Assembly: GCF_900166655.1 (NCBI RefSeq)
Contig: NZ_FVZB01000007.1
Span: forward strand, 124,001 to 188,000
Direction of reading: 5' to 3'
Source: Halobacillus hunanensis
GTDB taxonomy: Bacteria; Bacillota; Bacilli; Bacillales; Halobacillaceae
Length of the DNA stretch: 64,000 nucleotides
Shown piece by piece: positions 50,004-59,312 of the stretch (position 1 is its first letter; each line of letters starts with the position of its first letter). The notes beneath the pieces were generated by a model. It did not search any database. It worked only from the letters and a program-made list of their open reading frames with translations, and was not told the origin of the DNA. The translations under genes and the position numbers were made by a program.

Positions 50004-51206
50004 GTGCCGATCATTGAAGTGAAGGACCTCTCTAAGATCTTCGGAAGACATGCGAAAAAAGCAACGAAGTATCTGGATGAAGGTTTATCTAAAGAAGAAA
50101 TATTAGCAAAGACCGGAAACACAGTGGGTGTTAATCGAGCATCCTTTGATGTAGAGGAAGGTGAAATCTTTGTCATCATGGGCCTTTCTGGTAGTGGTAA
50201 ATCTACTTTAGTTCGTTTAATTAATAGATTAATTGAACCAACTGAAGGCAGTGTGTACATTGATGGAGAAGATTTGGCAAAAATTGATAAGCAGAAATTA
50301 AGAGAAGTACGCCGCCAGAAATTGAGCATGGTTTTCCAACGTTTTGCTCTGTTTCCTCATCGAACTATTATGGAAAACGCCGAGTTTGGTTTGGAAGTAC
50401 AAGGTGTCGATAAGGAAGAGCGGCAGAAAAAAGCCAAAGAATCGCTGGAAATGGTAGGGCTTGGAGACTACATTCAACAGTTTCCAGGGCAGCTATCTGG
50501 CGGAATGCAGCAGCGTGTCGGTTTAGCAAGGGCCCTTGCTAATGACCCGGAAGTGTTATTGATGGACGAAGCTTTCTCAGCACTGGATCCACTTATTCGA
50601 AAAGAGATGCAGGATGAACTGCTCGAACTGCAAGAGTCGATGAAGAAAACGATTCTATTTATTACTCACGATTTAGATGAAGCATTGCGGATTGGGGATC
50701 GAATTGCGCTGATGAAGGACGGACGAATTGTACAGATCGGAACTCCGGAAGAGATTTTGGTTAATCCAGCGAATGAATATGTTGAGAAATTCGTGGAAGA
50801 TGTCGACCGTTCTAAAGTCTTAACAGCAGAACACATCATGAAACGTCCAGAAACGGTAGATGTTGAGAAACACGGTCCAAGAACTGCGCTTGAACGCATG
50901 CGCAAAGAAGGCCTCTCCAGTATTTATGTCACCGATGCGAAGAGAAATCTTCATGGTTATGTCACGGCTGATGATGTAGCGGAGGCGGCTAAAAATGAAG
51001 AGAAAAGCTTAAAAACGATCTTGCGTTCAGAGGTGCCTCAAGTACAAAAAGGTACTTCCATGCAAGAAATCTTTACGATTATTCACGATGCACCTGTTCC
51101 TGTTGCAGTCGTTGAAGAAGGAAAGCTGCTCGGTATTATTGTAAGAGGCTCAGTGCTGGCAGCATTAGCTGGAAATGAGGTGAATGTAAATGAAAATAAT
51201 TCCTAA
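50004..51206 (+). CDS. opuAA: Glycine betaine ABC transporter ATPase OpuAA
   Basis: 400 residues from GTG 50004, 6 nt after GAGGTG; an upstream in-frame GTG at 49995 is inside that site. Walker [11 protein letters not shown]-loop [12 protein letters not shown], signature [15 protein letters not shown], Walker [14 protein letters not shown] and H-loop THDLDEALR are present. Two C-terminal CBS domains (about 275-395) sense ionic strength or c-di-AMP in this family. It powers osmotic uptake of glycine betaine. Confidence 0.95.
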   Translation: MPIIEVKDLSKIFGRHAKKATKYLDEGLSKEEILAKTGNTVGVNRASFDVEEGEIFVIMGLSGSGKSTLVRLINRLIEPTEGSVYIDGEDLAKIDKQKLREVRRQKLSMVFQRFALFPHRTIMENAEFGLEVQGVDKEERQKKAKESLEMVGLGDYIQQFPGQLSGGMQQRVGLARALANDPEVLLMDEAFSALDPLIRKEMQDELLELQESMKKTILFITHDLDEALRIGDRIALMKDGRIVQIGTPEEILVNPANEYVEKFVEDVDRSKVLTAEHIMKRPETVDVEKHGPRTALERMRKEGLSSIYVTDAKRNLHGYVTADDVAEAAKNEEKSLKTILRSEVPQVQKGTSMQEIFTIIHDAPVPVAVVEEGKLLGIIVRGSVLAALAGNEVNVNENNS

Positions 51207-52041
51207 ATTACCGGTAGCTGAATGGGTTTCCGCAGCTACGGAATGGACAACAGATACATTTGAATTCCTGTTTGATTTTATTAAAGAAGACTTCGGGCGT
51301 TTTATCGAGTTCTTTGCAGAAGGGCTGTTAATGGAGATTCCTATTTGGCTGTTTATTGTTGTCATTGGACTCATTGCTTTCTTTATTTCAGGCAAAAGAA
51401 TTGGGCTCACAGCCTTCTCCGTAATTGGACTTTGGTTTATTCAGAACCAGGAGCTGTGGCCAGAGTTGATGAACACCTTTACTTTAGTTGTTTTTGCTAG
51501 TTTAATCTCGGTCATCATCGGTGTTCCATTTGGAATCTGGATGGCGAAAAGTAAAGTCGTACAAAGTATTTTGACGCCAATATTGGATTTCATGCAGACA
51601 ATGCCAGCCTTTGTTTATTTAATACCAGCTGTAGCATTCTTTAGTATCGGGATGGTTCCTGGTGTGTTTGCGTCTGTTATCTTTGCAACACCGCCAACCG
51701 TACGTTTTACAAACCTTGGAATTCGTCAGGTTTCTCATGAGCTAATTGAAGCGTCTGATGCCTTCGGAACAACAGGCATGCAAAAACTGTTTAAGGTCCA
51801 GCTGCCTATGGCTAAGAAAACGATTATGGCAGGAATCAACCAAACGGTTATGCTGGCGCTGTCCATGGTTGTTATCGCATCTATGATCGGTGCCAAGGGA
51901 CTGGGACAGACAGTTATTACAGGCCTACAGCGTGCTGAAGTAGGTACAGGTTTTGTTGCGGGTCTGGGTATTGTTATTTTAGCGATTATCATTGACCGCT
52001 TCACGCAAAATTTAAATACGCAACGTGGAGATCAAGCTTAA
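51190..52041 (+). CDS. opuAB: Glycine betaine ABC transporter permease OpuAB
   Basis: 283 residues. The N-terminal amphipathic helix and first TM are followed by the binding-protein-dependent permease core with [40 protein letters not shown] (EAA loop, about 178-217). It overlaps opuAA by 17 bases. Membrane subunit of OpuA. Confidence 0.95.
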   Translation: MKIIPKLPVAEWVSAATEWTTDTFEFLFDFIKEDFGRFIEFFAEGLLMEIPIWLFIVVIGLIAFFISGKRIGLTAFSVIGLWFIQNQELWPELMNTFTLVVFASLISVIIGVPFGIWMAKSKVVQSILTPILDFMQTMPAFVYLIPAVAFFSIGMVPGVFASVIFATPPTVRFTNLGIRQVSHELIEASDAFGTTGMQKLFKVQLPMAKKTIMAGINQTVMLALSMVVIASMIGAKGLGQTVITGLQRAEVGTGFVAGLGIVILAIIIDRFTQNLNTQRGDQA

Positions 52042-52114
52042 TCTATTAGGTTATAAAGGCTGATAACAGCCTTTTGACAATAAATATATTTTATTAAAGG
52101 GGAGAACATTTTTC

Positions 52115-53038
52115 ATGTTTAATTTAAACTTGAAACGTCTAGGAATTGCCGCAGGCCTTTCACTTACACTTGTGGCTGCAGGTTGCGGGTCTTCTGAAGA
52201 AGATAGCTCAAACGCAAGTGGAGGAGAAGGCGAAGCAAATTATGGGGAACAATTAGATTACACTATCACAGGTATTGAAGCAGGTGCTGGTGTAGTAGCA
52301 GCATCTCAGAAAGCTGTAGAAGAATACGACAGTCTTGCTGGATGGGAAGTGTCCACTTCTTCCTCTGGCGCTATGGCGACAGCTTTAGGTGACGCGATTG
52401 AAAATGAAGAGCCAATTGTAGTAACAGGTTGGTCACCTCATTGGAAATTTGAAAAGTATGATTTGAAATATTTAAAAGATCCTAAAGGTGTCTTTGGGGA
52501 AGCAGAAAAGATTAAGACAATGGTTCGTAAAGGACTAGAAGAAGATAAACCAAATGCTTATAAAATTCTTGATCAGTTCAAATGGTCTTCAAAAGATATT
52601 CAAAGCGTAATGCTTAATATTAATGAAGGAACGGCTCCAGAAGAAGCTGCTAAGGCATGGATTAAAGAGAATCAAGATAAAGTAAGCTCTTGGACAAAAG
52701 GTACTGAAAAAGTTGATGGAACAAGCGTTGAGCTTGTGTACGTGAACTGGGATACTGAAATTGCCTCAACGAATGTCGTGGCAGAAGTGTTGAAGCAACA
52801 AGGGTTTAACGTAACCATTACACCACTGAATAATGGTCCAATGTGGGAAGCTGTTGCAGAAGGTGAAGTAACAGGAATGGTAGCGGCTTGGTTACCAGGA
52901 ACTCACGGAGACTTATATGCAGAATATAAAGATAGCTTAGTTGATCTTGGCCCTAACCTCAAAGGCGCTAAAATCGGCCTAGTTGTACCAGCATATATGG
53001 ATGTTGAGTCTATTAAAGACTTGCAGCCAAAAGAATAG
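52115..53038 (+). CDS. opuAC: Glycine betaine-binding lipoprotein OpuAC
   Basis: 307 residues. The signal peptide ends in lipobox VAAGC. Betaine-cage Trp residues are expected in VVTGWSPHWKF, VYVNWDTEIAST and MVAAWLPGTHGDLY, all visible. As in other single-domain binding proteins of this family the gene ends the operon. AAAGGGGAG precedes the ATG; a strong terminator follows. Confidence 0.95.
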   Translation: MFNLNLKRLGIAAGLSLTLVAAGCGSSEEDSSNASGGEGEANYGEQLDYTITGIEAGAGVVAASQKAVEEYDSLAGWEVSTSSSGAMATALGDAIENEEPIVVTGWSPHWKFEKYDLKYLKDPKGVFGEAEKIKTMVRKGLEEDKPNAYKILDQFKWSSKDIQSVMLNINEGTAPEEAAKAWIKENQDKVSSWTKGTEKVDGTSVELVYVNWDTEIASTNVVAEVLKQQGFNVTITPLNNGPMWEAVAEGEVTGMVAAWLPGTHGDLYAEYKDSLVDLGPNLKGAKIGLVVPAYMDVESIKDLQPKE

Positions 53039-53051
53039 AAAGCTTAAAAAG

Positions 53052-53088
53052 AAAGCAGCACTCCATCATATTGGAGTGCTGCTTTTTT
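53052..53088 (+). terminator. Terminator of the opuA operon
   Basis: AAAGCAGCACTCCA and TGGAGTGCTGCTTT form a perfect 14-bp stem followed by a T run. Confidence 0.94.
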
Positions 53089-53131
53089 GAGTGAAAAGCT
53101 CGTATAGAGCAACTGTTAGCTGAACGTTACC

Positions 53132-53536
53132 TTATTGGTGGTTAACCACTTCATGGCTTGGCTGTGTATCTGAACTTTGTTCAGCTTTCGCTTTTTCCTC
53201 AAGCTCTTTTAAGCTTTCTTCAATCTGTTCAAGATAACTTTGGATTTTCTTTTGGTGAGGCTCAACAGTTTGTTTCCAGCTTTCGATCGAAGTCTTCACG
53301 TCTTCTGATAATTCTTTGATGAGTTCAGCGCCTTCTTTAGAGGTTTGTGCAATTTGATCCTTCAGCTGAAATCCTTCTTCTTTCAAGCTCAGGATCGTAG
53401 TTTTCAAGTTCTCGCTTTTCAACTTGGCATTTTCACGGAAGTCGCGCCCAGAGGATGGTGTGTTGAGCAATGTATAAGCAGCCCCGGCGACTCCACCTAC
53501 TATCATTCCGAGTACAAGTGATTTTGCGTTTGGCAT
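53132..53536 (-). CDS. yhaH: YtxH-domain protein YhaH
   Basis: 134 residues. One N-terminal Gly-rich helix (LVLGMIVGGVAGAAYTLLNTP) then a charged coiled coil with many Glu and Lys, the YtxH layout. AAGGGG precedes ATG. General-stress-associated in relatives; the role is unknown. Confidence 0.88.
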   Translation of the reverse strand: MPNAKSLVLGMIVGGVAGAAYTLLNTPSSGRDFRENAKLKSENLKTTILSLKEEGFQLKDQIAQTSKEGAELIKELSEDVKTSIESWKQTVEPHQKKIQSYLEQIEESLKELEEKAKAEQSSDTQPSHEVVNHQ

Positions 53537-53640
53537 AAAAAAACCCCTTTCGATTCCATATCCTATTTATTATTTTCTCTAAATACACAAGAATGAAACC
53601 TAAAATCATGAAAAATGTTTAAAATAATGATCTCTTAGAG

Positions 53641-53674
53641 AAAAAGACCACTACAAATGATGTAGCGGCCTTTA
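53641..53674 (-). terminator. Terminator of trpP
   Basis: On the minus strand AAAGGCCGCTAC pairs with GTAGTGGTCTTT (G-T pairs), followed by TTTCTCT. Confidence 0.75.
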
Positions 53675-53705
53675 TATGAATAAATGCTTGAGACCTTAAT
53701 TAATT

Positions 53706-54245
53706 TTATGGCTGTACGGGTAAAGATTGACTGATTCTTGAACGTTTCATAATACGTTGGGCGATCGGATAAATGACCGTCATTACGAACGTATTGACAA
53801 CAGCAGTTGGAAGAACAACTGTAGCAAACATTACAGTAAAGCTTGCATCCATAAGTCCGATCACAAATAACACACAGCTTAAGAAAATAGTTCCGCTAAC
53901 CACTGTACCTATTGCTGTTAGAACAGAGGCCGTAACCTTCTTAAGTAACTTTCCTAGTGCGATATATAATCCAAAAAAAGTTAATGCAGTCAACGGTTTA
54001 TCAATTAAGTTAGCTATCTGTCCTCCTGGTACGGTTGTGGTCAGGGCTGAAATAAATCCAGTGGCTACAGATAAGAGTAAAACATACGGCAGTTTAGGAA
54101 ATAACATAATCCCTAAAAACATCATCGCAAGCATCATATCTGGTCGCATCCCGAGGAAAAACGGGGGCATAATGGCATGCAGCACCGTACCGATCCCAAT
54201 TAACAACGACAGCATAACTAATACACGAGTATTCATTTTGTTCAT
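53706..54245 (-). CDS. trpP: Tryptophan transporter TrpP (YhaG)
   Basis: 179 residues, five to six helices. MPPFFLGMRPDMMLAMMFLGIMLFP and GFISALTTTVPGGQIANLIDKPLTA are diagnostic of TrpP, a probable tryptophan importer. A stretch of (G/T)AG triplets overlaps its ribosome binding site, so TRAP should block translation when tryptophan is plentiful. A downstream in-frame ATG at 54236 is an alternative start. Confidence 0.92.
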   Translation of the reverse strand: MNKMNTRVLVMLSLLIGIGTVLHAIMPPFFLGMRPDMMLAMMFLGIMLFPKLPYVLLLSVATGFISALTTTVPGGQIANLIDKPLTALTFFGLYIALGKLLKKVTASVLTAIGTVVSGTIFLSCVLFVIGLMDASFTVMFATVVLPTAVVNTFVMTVIYPIAQRIMKRSRISQSLPVQP

Positions 54246-54273
54246 CTCTCCTCATCTCCACTAATCTCATCTA
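54246..54273 (-). promoter_or_regulatory. TRAP-binding triplet array at the trpP start
   Basis: On the minus strand six triplets TAG, GAG, TAG, GAG, GAG, GAG are each separated by exactly 2 nt and end directly at the ATG, covering the GAGGAG ribosome binding site. Further GAG triplets lie upstream (54293-54298 and about 54308). TRAP (MtrB) binds (G/U)AG repeats with 2-3 nt spacers. Confidence 0.75.
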
Positions 54274-54379
54274 GTAGTAGTTCAAAAATTCACTCCTCAG
54301 ACGTACCCTCATGGTCGCCTGCAAAAGCATAGCTTTATTATAGCAAAAATTAAGCACCATGCAAAGCATTCATACGTCT

Positions 54380-54814
54380 TTAATTCTGAATATTTTGACT
54401 AATATTATTCGCGATATGCTGCAGGTCCTCACTCGTGTAGTCATCTGTGTGGACAGTCCATTGAGGCTCAAAACCATCCTCCGCTCCGTACCTTGGAATA
54501 AGGTGGATATGTAAATGAAAAACAGACTGACCGGCAGGCTCTTCATTGTTATTCAAAAGGTTTAAGCCAATGGGTTCAAACGATTGCTTAAGGGCATTGG
54601 CGATCTTAGGCACACGTGCGAACAGCTTTTCAGCTACACCTGAGTCAGTATGATAGAGGTCCTTCGTATGTTCTTTTGGAATAATCAAGGTGTGACCTTT
54701 GGTGACTTGGCTGATGTCAAGAAAAGCATAAACATCGTCATCTTCGTACACTTTGGCAGAAGGGATTTCACCGTTAATAATTTTGCAAAAAATACAATCA
54801 TCTACTTGTGTCAT
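54380..54814 (-). CDS. hit: HIT-family nucleotide-binding protein Hit
   Basis: 144 residues from ATG 54814, 8 nt after AAGGAG. Zn-type N-terminus DCIFCKIINGEIPSAKVYED and the catalytic HIT motif QSVFHLHIHLIPR. HINT-like nucleoside phosphoramidase. It is divergent from ecsA, exactly as in B. subtilis. Confidence 0.94.
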   Translation of the reverse strand: MTQVDDCIFCKIINGEIPSAKVYEDDDVYAFLDISQVTKGHTLIIPKEHTKDLYHTDSGVAEKLFARVPKIANALKQSFEPIGLNLLNNNEEPAGQSVFHLHIHLIPRYGAEDGFEPQWTVHTDDYTSEDLQHIANNISQNIQN

Positions 54815-54964
54815 GTCCTTCACTCCTTGGTCATATTTGTATAATTATATCATAATTTAAGGCGTTTTCACGAGAGACGTCCCTCTATAGTAGAAAGGTG
54901 CAACCCTAATGAAAAGTGTGATAAAATTTGAAAAGAATGTACGCAATGGAAAAGAGGGAGAACC

Positions 54965-55708
54965 ATGAAATCCTTGTTACATATTGATAGCCTCCATGGG
55001 GGTTACACACATAAAAATGTATTACATGGTATATCGTTTGACGTATTTCCAAAAGAGATCGTGGGATTAATAGGTTTAAACGGTGCCGGAAAGAGTACGA
55101 CGATTAAGCATATTATTGGCATGATGCAGGCTAAAAAAGGGAAAGTGGCCATAAATGGCACGACTTTTGAACAGGACCCTGAGAATTACCGCCAACAACT
55201 GGCTTATATCCCTGAAATGCCGATTCTGTATGATGAATTGACGTTGTACGAGCATCTCCACTTAACGGCGATGGCTTATAATGTGCCAGAGGAGCTGTTT
55301 AAGAAAAGGCTTGATCCTTTGTTAAAAGAATTCCGGTTGGAGAAAAAGCTCAATTGGTTTCCTGTCCATTTTTCCAAAGGGATGAGGCAGAAGGTGATGA
55401 TCATGTGTGCCTTTCTGATTGAGCCTGAGCTTTATATCGTGGATGAACCTTTTGTGGGTCTTGATCCGCTTGGAATTCAATCATACCTGCAATGGATGGA
55501 TGAAATGAAGGAAAATGGAGCAGGCGTATTAATGTCTACTCACATTTTAGCGACAGCAGAGAAGTATTGTGATCGTTTCGTTATTCTGCATGATGGGGAA
55601 ATACGCGCTATCGGTACGCTCGATGAACTGAGACAATCGTTCGGTAAACCAGGAGCTTCTTTGGACGATATTTATATCGCTTTGACGAAGGAAGAAAACC
55701 ATGATTGA
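54965..55708 (+). CDS. ecsA: ABC transporter ATPase EcsA
   Basis: 247 residues. Walker A GLNGAGKST, signature FSKGMRQKVMIM, Walker B LYIVDEPFVGLDP and H-loop STHIL are complete. EcsAB affects secretion, competence and intramembrane proteolysis by RasP in B. subtilis. AGAGGGAG precedes ATG. It overlaps ecsB by 8 bases. Confidence 0.94.
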   Translation: MKSLLHIDSLHGGYTHKNVLHGISFDVFPKEIVGLIGLNGAGKSTTIKHIIGMMQAKKGKVAINGTTFEQDPENYRQQLAYIPEMPILYDELTLYEHLHLTAMAYNVPEELFKKRLDPLLKEFRLEKKLNWFPVHFSKGMRQKVMIMCAFLIEPELYIVDEPFVGLDPLGIQSYLQWMDEMKENGAGVLMSTHILATAEKYCDRFVILHDGEIRAIGTLDELRQSFGKPGASLDDIYIALTKEENHD

Positions 55709-56915
55709 TGCGAAAAAGTTTTGGAATCAGCGCTTCCAGGAACACATAAAGGAAACAAGCCGATACTTGCGTTATATTTTTAACGGCCATATCGCGATTG
55801 CAATGATTTTCTTTATATCGGCTCTTGCCTATTACTATCAACAGTGGCTGATGAATCTGCCGGAGTCGTTTCCAACCGCATGGATTGTAGGAATTGCCTT
55901 CGGGCTTGTGGCCAGCTACAGCCCGGTTCGTACCTTGATGAAAGAGCCGGACTTAATATTCCTGCTGCCGGCAGAACATCAGCTTGGGGATTATTTCAAA
56001 CGTTGTCTGTACTACAGTTTCGTTATTCAGTTATATTTAATTTTCATTGTGGCAGCCGCACTGGGACCACTATATTTTGCTTCATACCCTGCCCTTGGGA
56101 CACAGCACTACTTAACGATGATTGTCGTTATGCTGATTGCAAAAGGGTGGAATATGCTGGCCAATTGGTGGATGTTAAAAGAACGCAATGCGAATATTCG
56201 CTTGACGGATCAACTAGTTAGAGGCGTAATCAGTGTTCTGCTGTTTTATTTTCTGGCTCAAGGGGAGTGGGTCTTCGCAAGTGTTGTGACGATATTATTA
56301 GTCGTGATCATGCTATATGCCTACTACTTATCTCGGAAAAAAGCCGGACTGGCCTTTGATTTATTAGTCAGTAAGGATCAAGCCCGGATGCGTACTTTTT
56401 ATCGGATCGCCAACATGTTTACAGATGTTCCTCATTTAAAAAATACCGTGAAAAAAAGACATTCACTTGTTCGGCTGTTGCTGGCACCAATCAGCTATCG
56501 TCAAGATCAAACCTTTACGTATTTGTACCGAATCACGTTTGTCCGCAGCAGTGATTATTTAGGGATGTACTTACGTTTAATGGCCATCGGCGGTTTGGCT
56601 GTTTGGTTTGTACCGAACTTATGGGTTAAGGTGGCCTTCGCGATTTTGTTTCTGTATTTAAGTGCTTTCCAAATGATGTCACTTTGGAATCACCATCGTA
56701 CAGTTGCCTGGCTTGATTTATATCCAATTAAGCAGGAATGGAAACAAACGGCTATGCTTAAAGGACTTACCCAGCTGATGGTCGTTCAAACCGTTGTCTT
56801 TACGTTGTTGTTCGTGATTCAAGCGAACTGGTTAGGAGCGGTAATCGTATTGGCAGGCGGAATCGCGTTTAGTGCAGCCTTTATTCAGGGCTATGTGAAA
56901 CAAAAGTTAGTATAG
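55701..56915 (+). CDS. ecsB: ABC transporter permease EcsB
   Basis: 404 residues with about ten membrane helices; starts FWNQRFQEHIKETSRYLRYIFNGHIAIAMIFF, as in EcsB. It is the membrane partner of EcsA; the start lies within ecsA. The stop is followed at once by a 290-bp dispersed repeat that separates it from ecsC. Confidence 0.92.
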   Translation: MIDAKKFWNQRFQEHIKETSRYLRYIFNGHIAIAMIFFISALAYYYQQWLMNLPESFPTAWIVGIAFGLVASYSPVRTLMKEPDLIFLLPAEHQLGDYFKRCLYYSFVIQLYLIFIVAAALGPLYFASYPALGTQHYLTMIVVMLIAKGWNMLANWWMLKERNANIRLTDQLVRGVISVLLFYFLAQGEWVFASVVTILLVVIMLYAYYLSRKKAGLAFDLLVSKDQARMRTFYRIANMFTDVPHLKNTVKKRHSLVRLLLAPISYRQDQTFTYLYRITFVRSSDYLGMYLRLMAIGGLAVWFVPNLWVKVAFAILFLYLSAFQMMSLWNHHRTVAWLDLYPIKQEWKQTAMLKGLTQLMVVQTVVFTLLFVIQANWLGAVIVLAGGIAFSAAFIQGYVKQKLV

Positions 56916-56916
56916 T

Positions 56917-57210
56917 GAGGCTGGAACATAAATAAAGCAATAATATCAAAAAACGAACGATGAAAAAGTGAATTGTATAAACGCAGATCATTAGCGTAGT
57001 CAAAATACGTAGACTCCTGCGGGAACAGCGCGAGTCGAAGATCCCGCAGGAAAGCGCCCTTTGCTTTCCGAGGAAGCTGAGGCCGTGCCCGCGGAAAGCG
57101 AAGTGTTTTAACGAAGCGATGTAGAAATCCTTTCTTGCCACACAAATAATCTGAGTTGATTTCAATAGAATTGTTCGGATGATTAATTTAATTTTGTCCC
57201 AGCTTTATTT
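56917..57210. repeat. Composite dispersed repeat (MITE-like), copy A, inside the ecs operon
   Basis: Ends GAGGCTGGAACATAAATAAA and TTTTGTCCCAGCTTTATTT are inverted repeats with few mismatches. The core (57008-57106) has two hairpins: TCCTGCGGGA/TCCCGCAGGA and GCTTTCCG/CGGAAAGC. The same core motifs occur at 33337-33487 (copy B), and the GGGACA...TGTCTCA ends also at 28606-28659. I recognise the core as a common repeat in Bacillaceae genomes. No ORF of its own. Confidence 0.75.
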
Positions 57211-57228
57211 TTAGTAGGAGGCAGTTTA

Positions 57229-57936
57229 ATGGGGTATGAAGTAGATGTGTATAAAGAAGCAATGAGGTGGAGCAGATCACTGGAGAAGCGCTCTTCCATT
57301 TTCCAAAGATCATCCAAGCGATTACAATCGTCTATCAACGATCGAATCCCGGATCGGGTTCATTCCATTGTTACCGAAAGTGTTCGTAAAATGATCGAAT
57401 TGGCTTTAACTACTTCCAAATATATTCGTCCGATCGATGTTGAGGAATCGTGGAATTTTCAGAAACGGGAGGAGCTTGTTTCACAACGACTGCAAGAATA
57501 TAAAGGAGCGGCTTCCTGGGAAGGGGCAGGTACAGGATTTGGAGGATTTTGGCTTGGGGCGGTTGATTTTCCATTGCTGCTCAGCATTAAAATGAAGTTT
57601 TTATTTGATTCGGCACAGTACTATGGGGTCGATGTAAATAAGTATGAAGAGCGCGTGTATTTACTGCATATTTTTATGCTTGCTTTTTCAAGTGATGAGG
57701 AACGCGTGAGGGTACGGGATATTGTATTGAATTGGGAAGAAGCGCCTGTAGAGCGAAAGGAGATAGACTGGAAAACGTTGCAGATTGAATACAGAGATAC
57801 GATTGATCTTGCTAAATTGTTTCAGCTCGTTCCTGGCTTTGGAGCGATCGTAGGGTATGTAGCTAATAAACGATTTCTTGAGCAATTAGGGGAGACGACA
57901 ATGAATGCTTATCGTCTCCGCATGCTGAAAGGTTAA
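57229..57936 (+). CDS. ecsC: EcsC family protein
   Basis: 235 residues. ASWEGAGTGFGGFWLGAVDFPLLLSIKMKFLFDSAQYYGVDV and PGFGAIVGYVANKRFLEQLGETTMNAYRLR are typical of EcsC, a protein with Gly-rich amphipathic segments of unknown role. AGTAGGAGG precedes ATG. The repeat upstream may weaken or alter coupling with ecsAB. Its stop overlaps the convergent amidohydrolase gene by 4 bases. Confidence 0.9.
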   Translation: MGYEVDVYKEAMRWSRSLEKRSSIFQRSSKRLQSSINDRIPDRVHSIVTESVRKMIELALTTSKYIRPIDVEESWNFQKREELVSQRLQEYKGAASWEGAGTGFGGFWLGAVDFPLLLSIKMKFLFDSAQYYGVDVNKYEERVYLLHIFMLAFSSDEERVRVRDIVLNWEEAPVERKEIDWKTLQIEYRDTIDLAKLFQLVPGFGAIVGYVANKRFLEQLGETTMNAYRLRMLKG

Positions 57937-59108
57937 TTACCATGTTCTTGGAATGAGCGGTAAGCTTGCAGCAGTGTTTTTGCTGCATGGGGAAGAGCAC
58001 GCTCGTCAAAGTCAAACTTCGGATGGTGATGAGGATAGGCATGCCCAGGAATTTGCGCCCCTGTAAAGTAAAAGGCACCAGGTTTCTGTTGTAAATAGTA
58101 GGCAAAATCTTCGCCCGCCATGGAAGGATCCACCTCTTCAGTTCGAAGGGAGGCATCGGCTTGTGGTGCGTCCTGCAAGATCAATTCGGCCTGGGCAGCG
58201 TGATTGATAACCGGCGGGTAGCCTTTCTCGTAATCAAATTGATAGTCGGCCCCAGCACTAATACAAGCACCTTTAACGATTTTCTCCATTTCCTTGATGA
58301 TCAGTTCTTGAACTTCAGAGTCAAATGTGCGAACTGTTCCGGTTAAAGTGGCTGTGTCCGCGATAATGTTAAACGTTTGACCTGATTCAAACGTGCCGAC
58401 GGTGAGGACGGCTGTTTTAAGTGGATCGACTTTACGGCTGACTACTTGCTGCAGGGAAGAAACGAGCTGCGAAGCAATCACGAGAGCATCTTTTGTGAGG
58501 TGTGGCTGAGCTCCGTGTCCGCCTTTTCCCTGGATTTTGATTGTAAAACTATCGGCACCTGCCATAAATGGACCTTTAGATGTTTGGATAACGCCTAGAG
58601 GTGTGCTTGCCCATAAATGTGTTCCAAATACTGCATCTACGTCATCGAGCACCCCAGTATCAATCATCGCTTTTGCACCGCCTGGAGGGAGTTCTTCTGC
58701 ATGCTGATGGACAAAAACTACAGTGCCGGGGAGCTGATCTTGAAAAGGCAGCAGGGCTTCAGCTACGCCCAAAAGAGCAGCCGTATGGCCATCGTGGCCG
58801 CAGGCGTGCATGGCCCCATCATTTTTTGACTTATAAGCTACTTCATTCTCTTCTTGGATCGGCAGGGCATCGAAATCTGCCCGCAGAGCTACTTTCTTTC
58901 CAGGCTTTCCTCCAGCTAATGTCGCAACGATCCCATTTCCCCCGACATCTTTCTGATAAGGAATGCCGAGCCGTTCATATGTATCCGCGATAAAAGACGC
59001 AGTTTCCGTCTCATGAAAGGAAACTTCAGGGTGTTGATGTAAATACCTTCTTGTCTTCAGCATGTTGTCATATTGATCGTCAATGGCTTGAAAAATGGAG
59101 TCCCACAT
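57933..59108 (-). CDS. yhaA: M20D-family amidohydrolase (YhaA-like)
   Basis: 391 residues from ATG 59108, 7 nt after AAGGAGG; the frame extends to 59141. Metal ligands and catalytic residues are recognisable in MHACGHDGHTA, HQHAEELPPGG and GTHLW, with GEDFAYYLQQKPGAFYFTGA near the end; the dimerisation domain lies between. These enzymes hydrolyse N-acyl amino acids. The gene follows ecsC as in B. subtilis. Confidence 0.92.
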   Translation of the reverse strand: MWDSIFQAIDDQYDNMLKTRRYLHQHPEVSFHETETASFIADTYERLGIPYQKDVGGNGIVATLAGGKPGKKVALRADFDALPIQEENEVAYKSKNDGAMHACGHDGHTAALLGVAEALLPFQDQLPGTVVFVHQHAEELPPGGAKAMIDTGVLDDVDAVFGTHLWASTPLGVIQTSKGPFMAGADSFTIKIQGKGGHGAQPHLTKDALVIASQLVSSLQQVVSRKVDPLKTAVLTVGTFESGQTFNIIADTATLTGTVRTFDSEVQELIIKEMEKIVKGACISAGADYQFDYEKGYPPVINHAAQAELILQDAPQADASLRTEEVDPSMAGEDFAYYLQQKPGAFYFTGAQIPGHAYPHHHPKFDFDERALPHAAKTLLQAYRSFQEHGN

Positions 59109-59256
59109 CTTTATTCCTCCTTCTTGTTCTTTGGTATTCAATATATCAGGGATTCAGCCAAAAATGAAACAAAATAAGCTCGCCATACGTGCGATGAATT
59201 TCAGTTTGTAGAGCAACCTCGTTTTTTCAGCACAAATGAACACTATCGAAAAGAAA

Positions 59257-59292
59257 AACATCAGGCTGTCGGGACCCGACAGCCTGATGTTG
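59257..59292 (-). terminator. Terminator of the ferritin-like gene
   Basis: AACATCAGGCTGTCGGG and CCGACAGCCTGATGTT pair almost perfectly around a 3-nt loop; a T run follows on the minus strand. Confidence 0.92.
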
Positions 59293-59312
59293 GTTTTGTA
59301 GTGAGCTTATTC

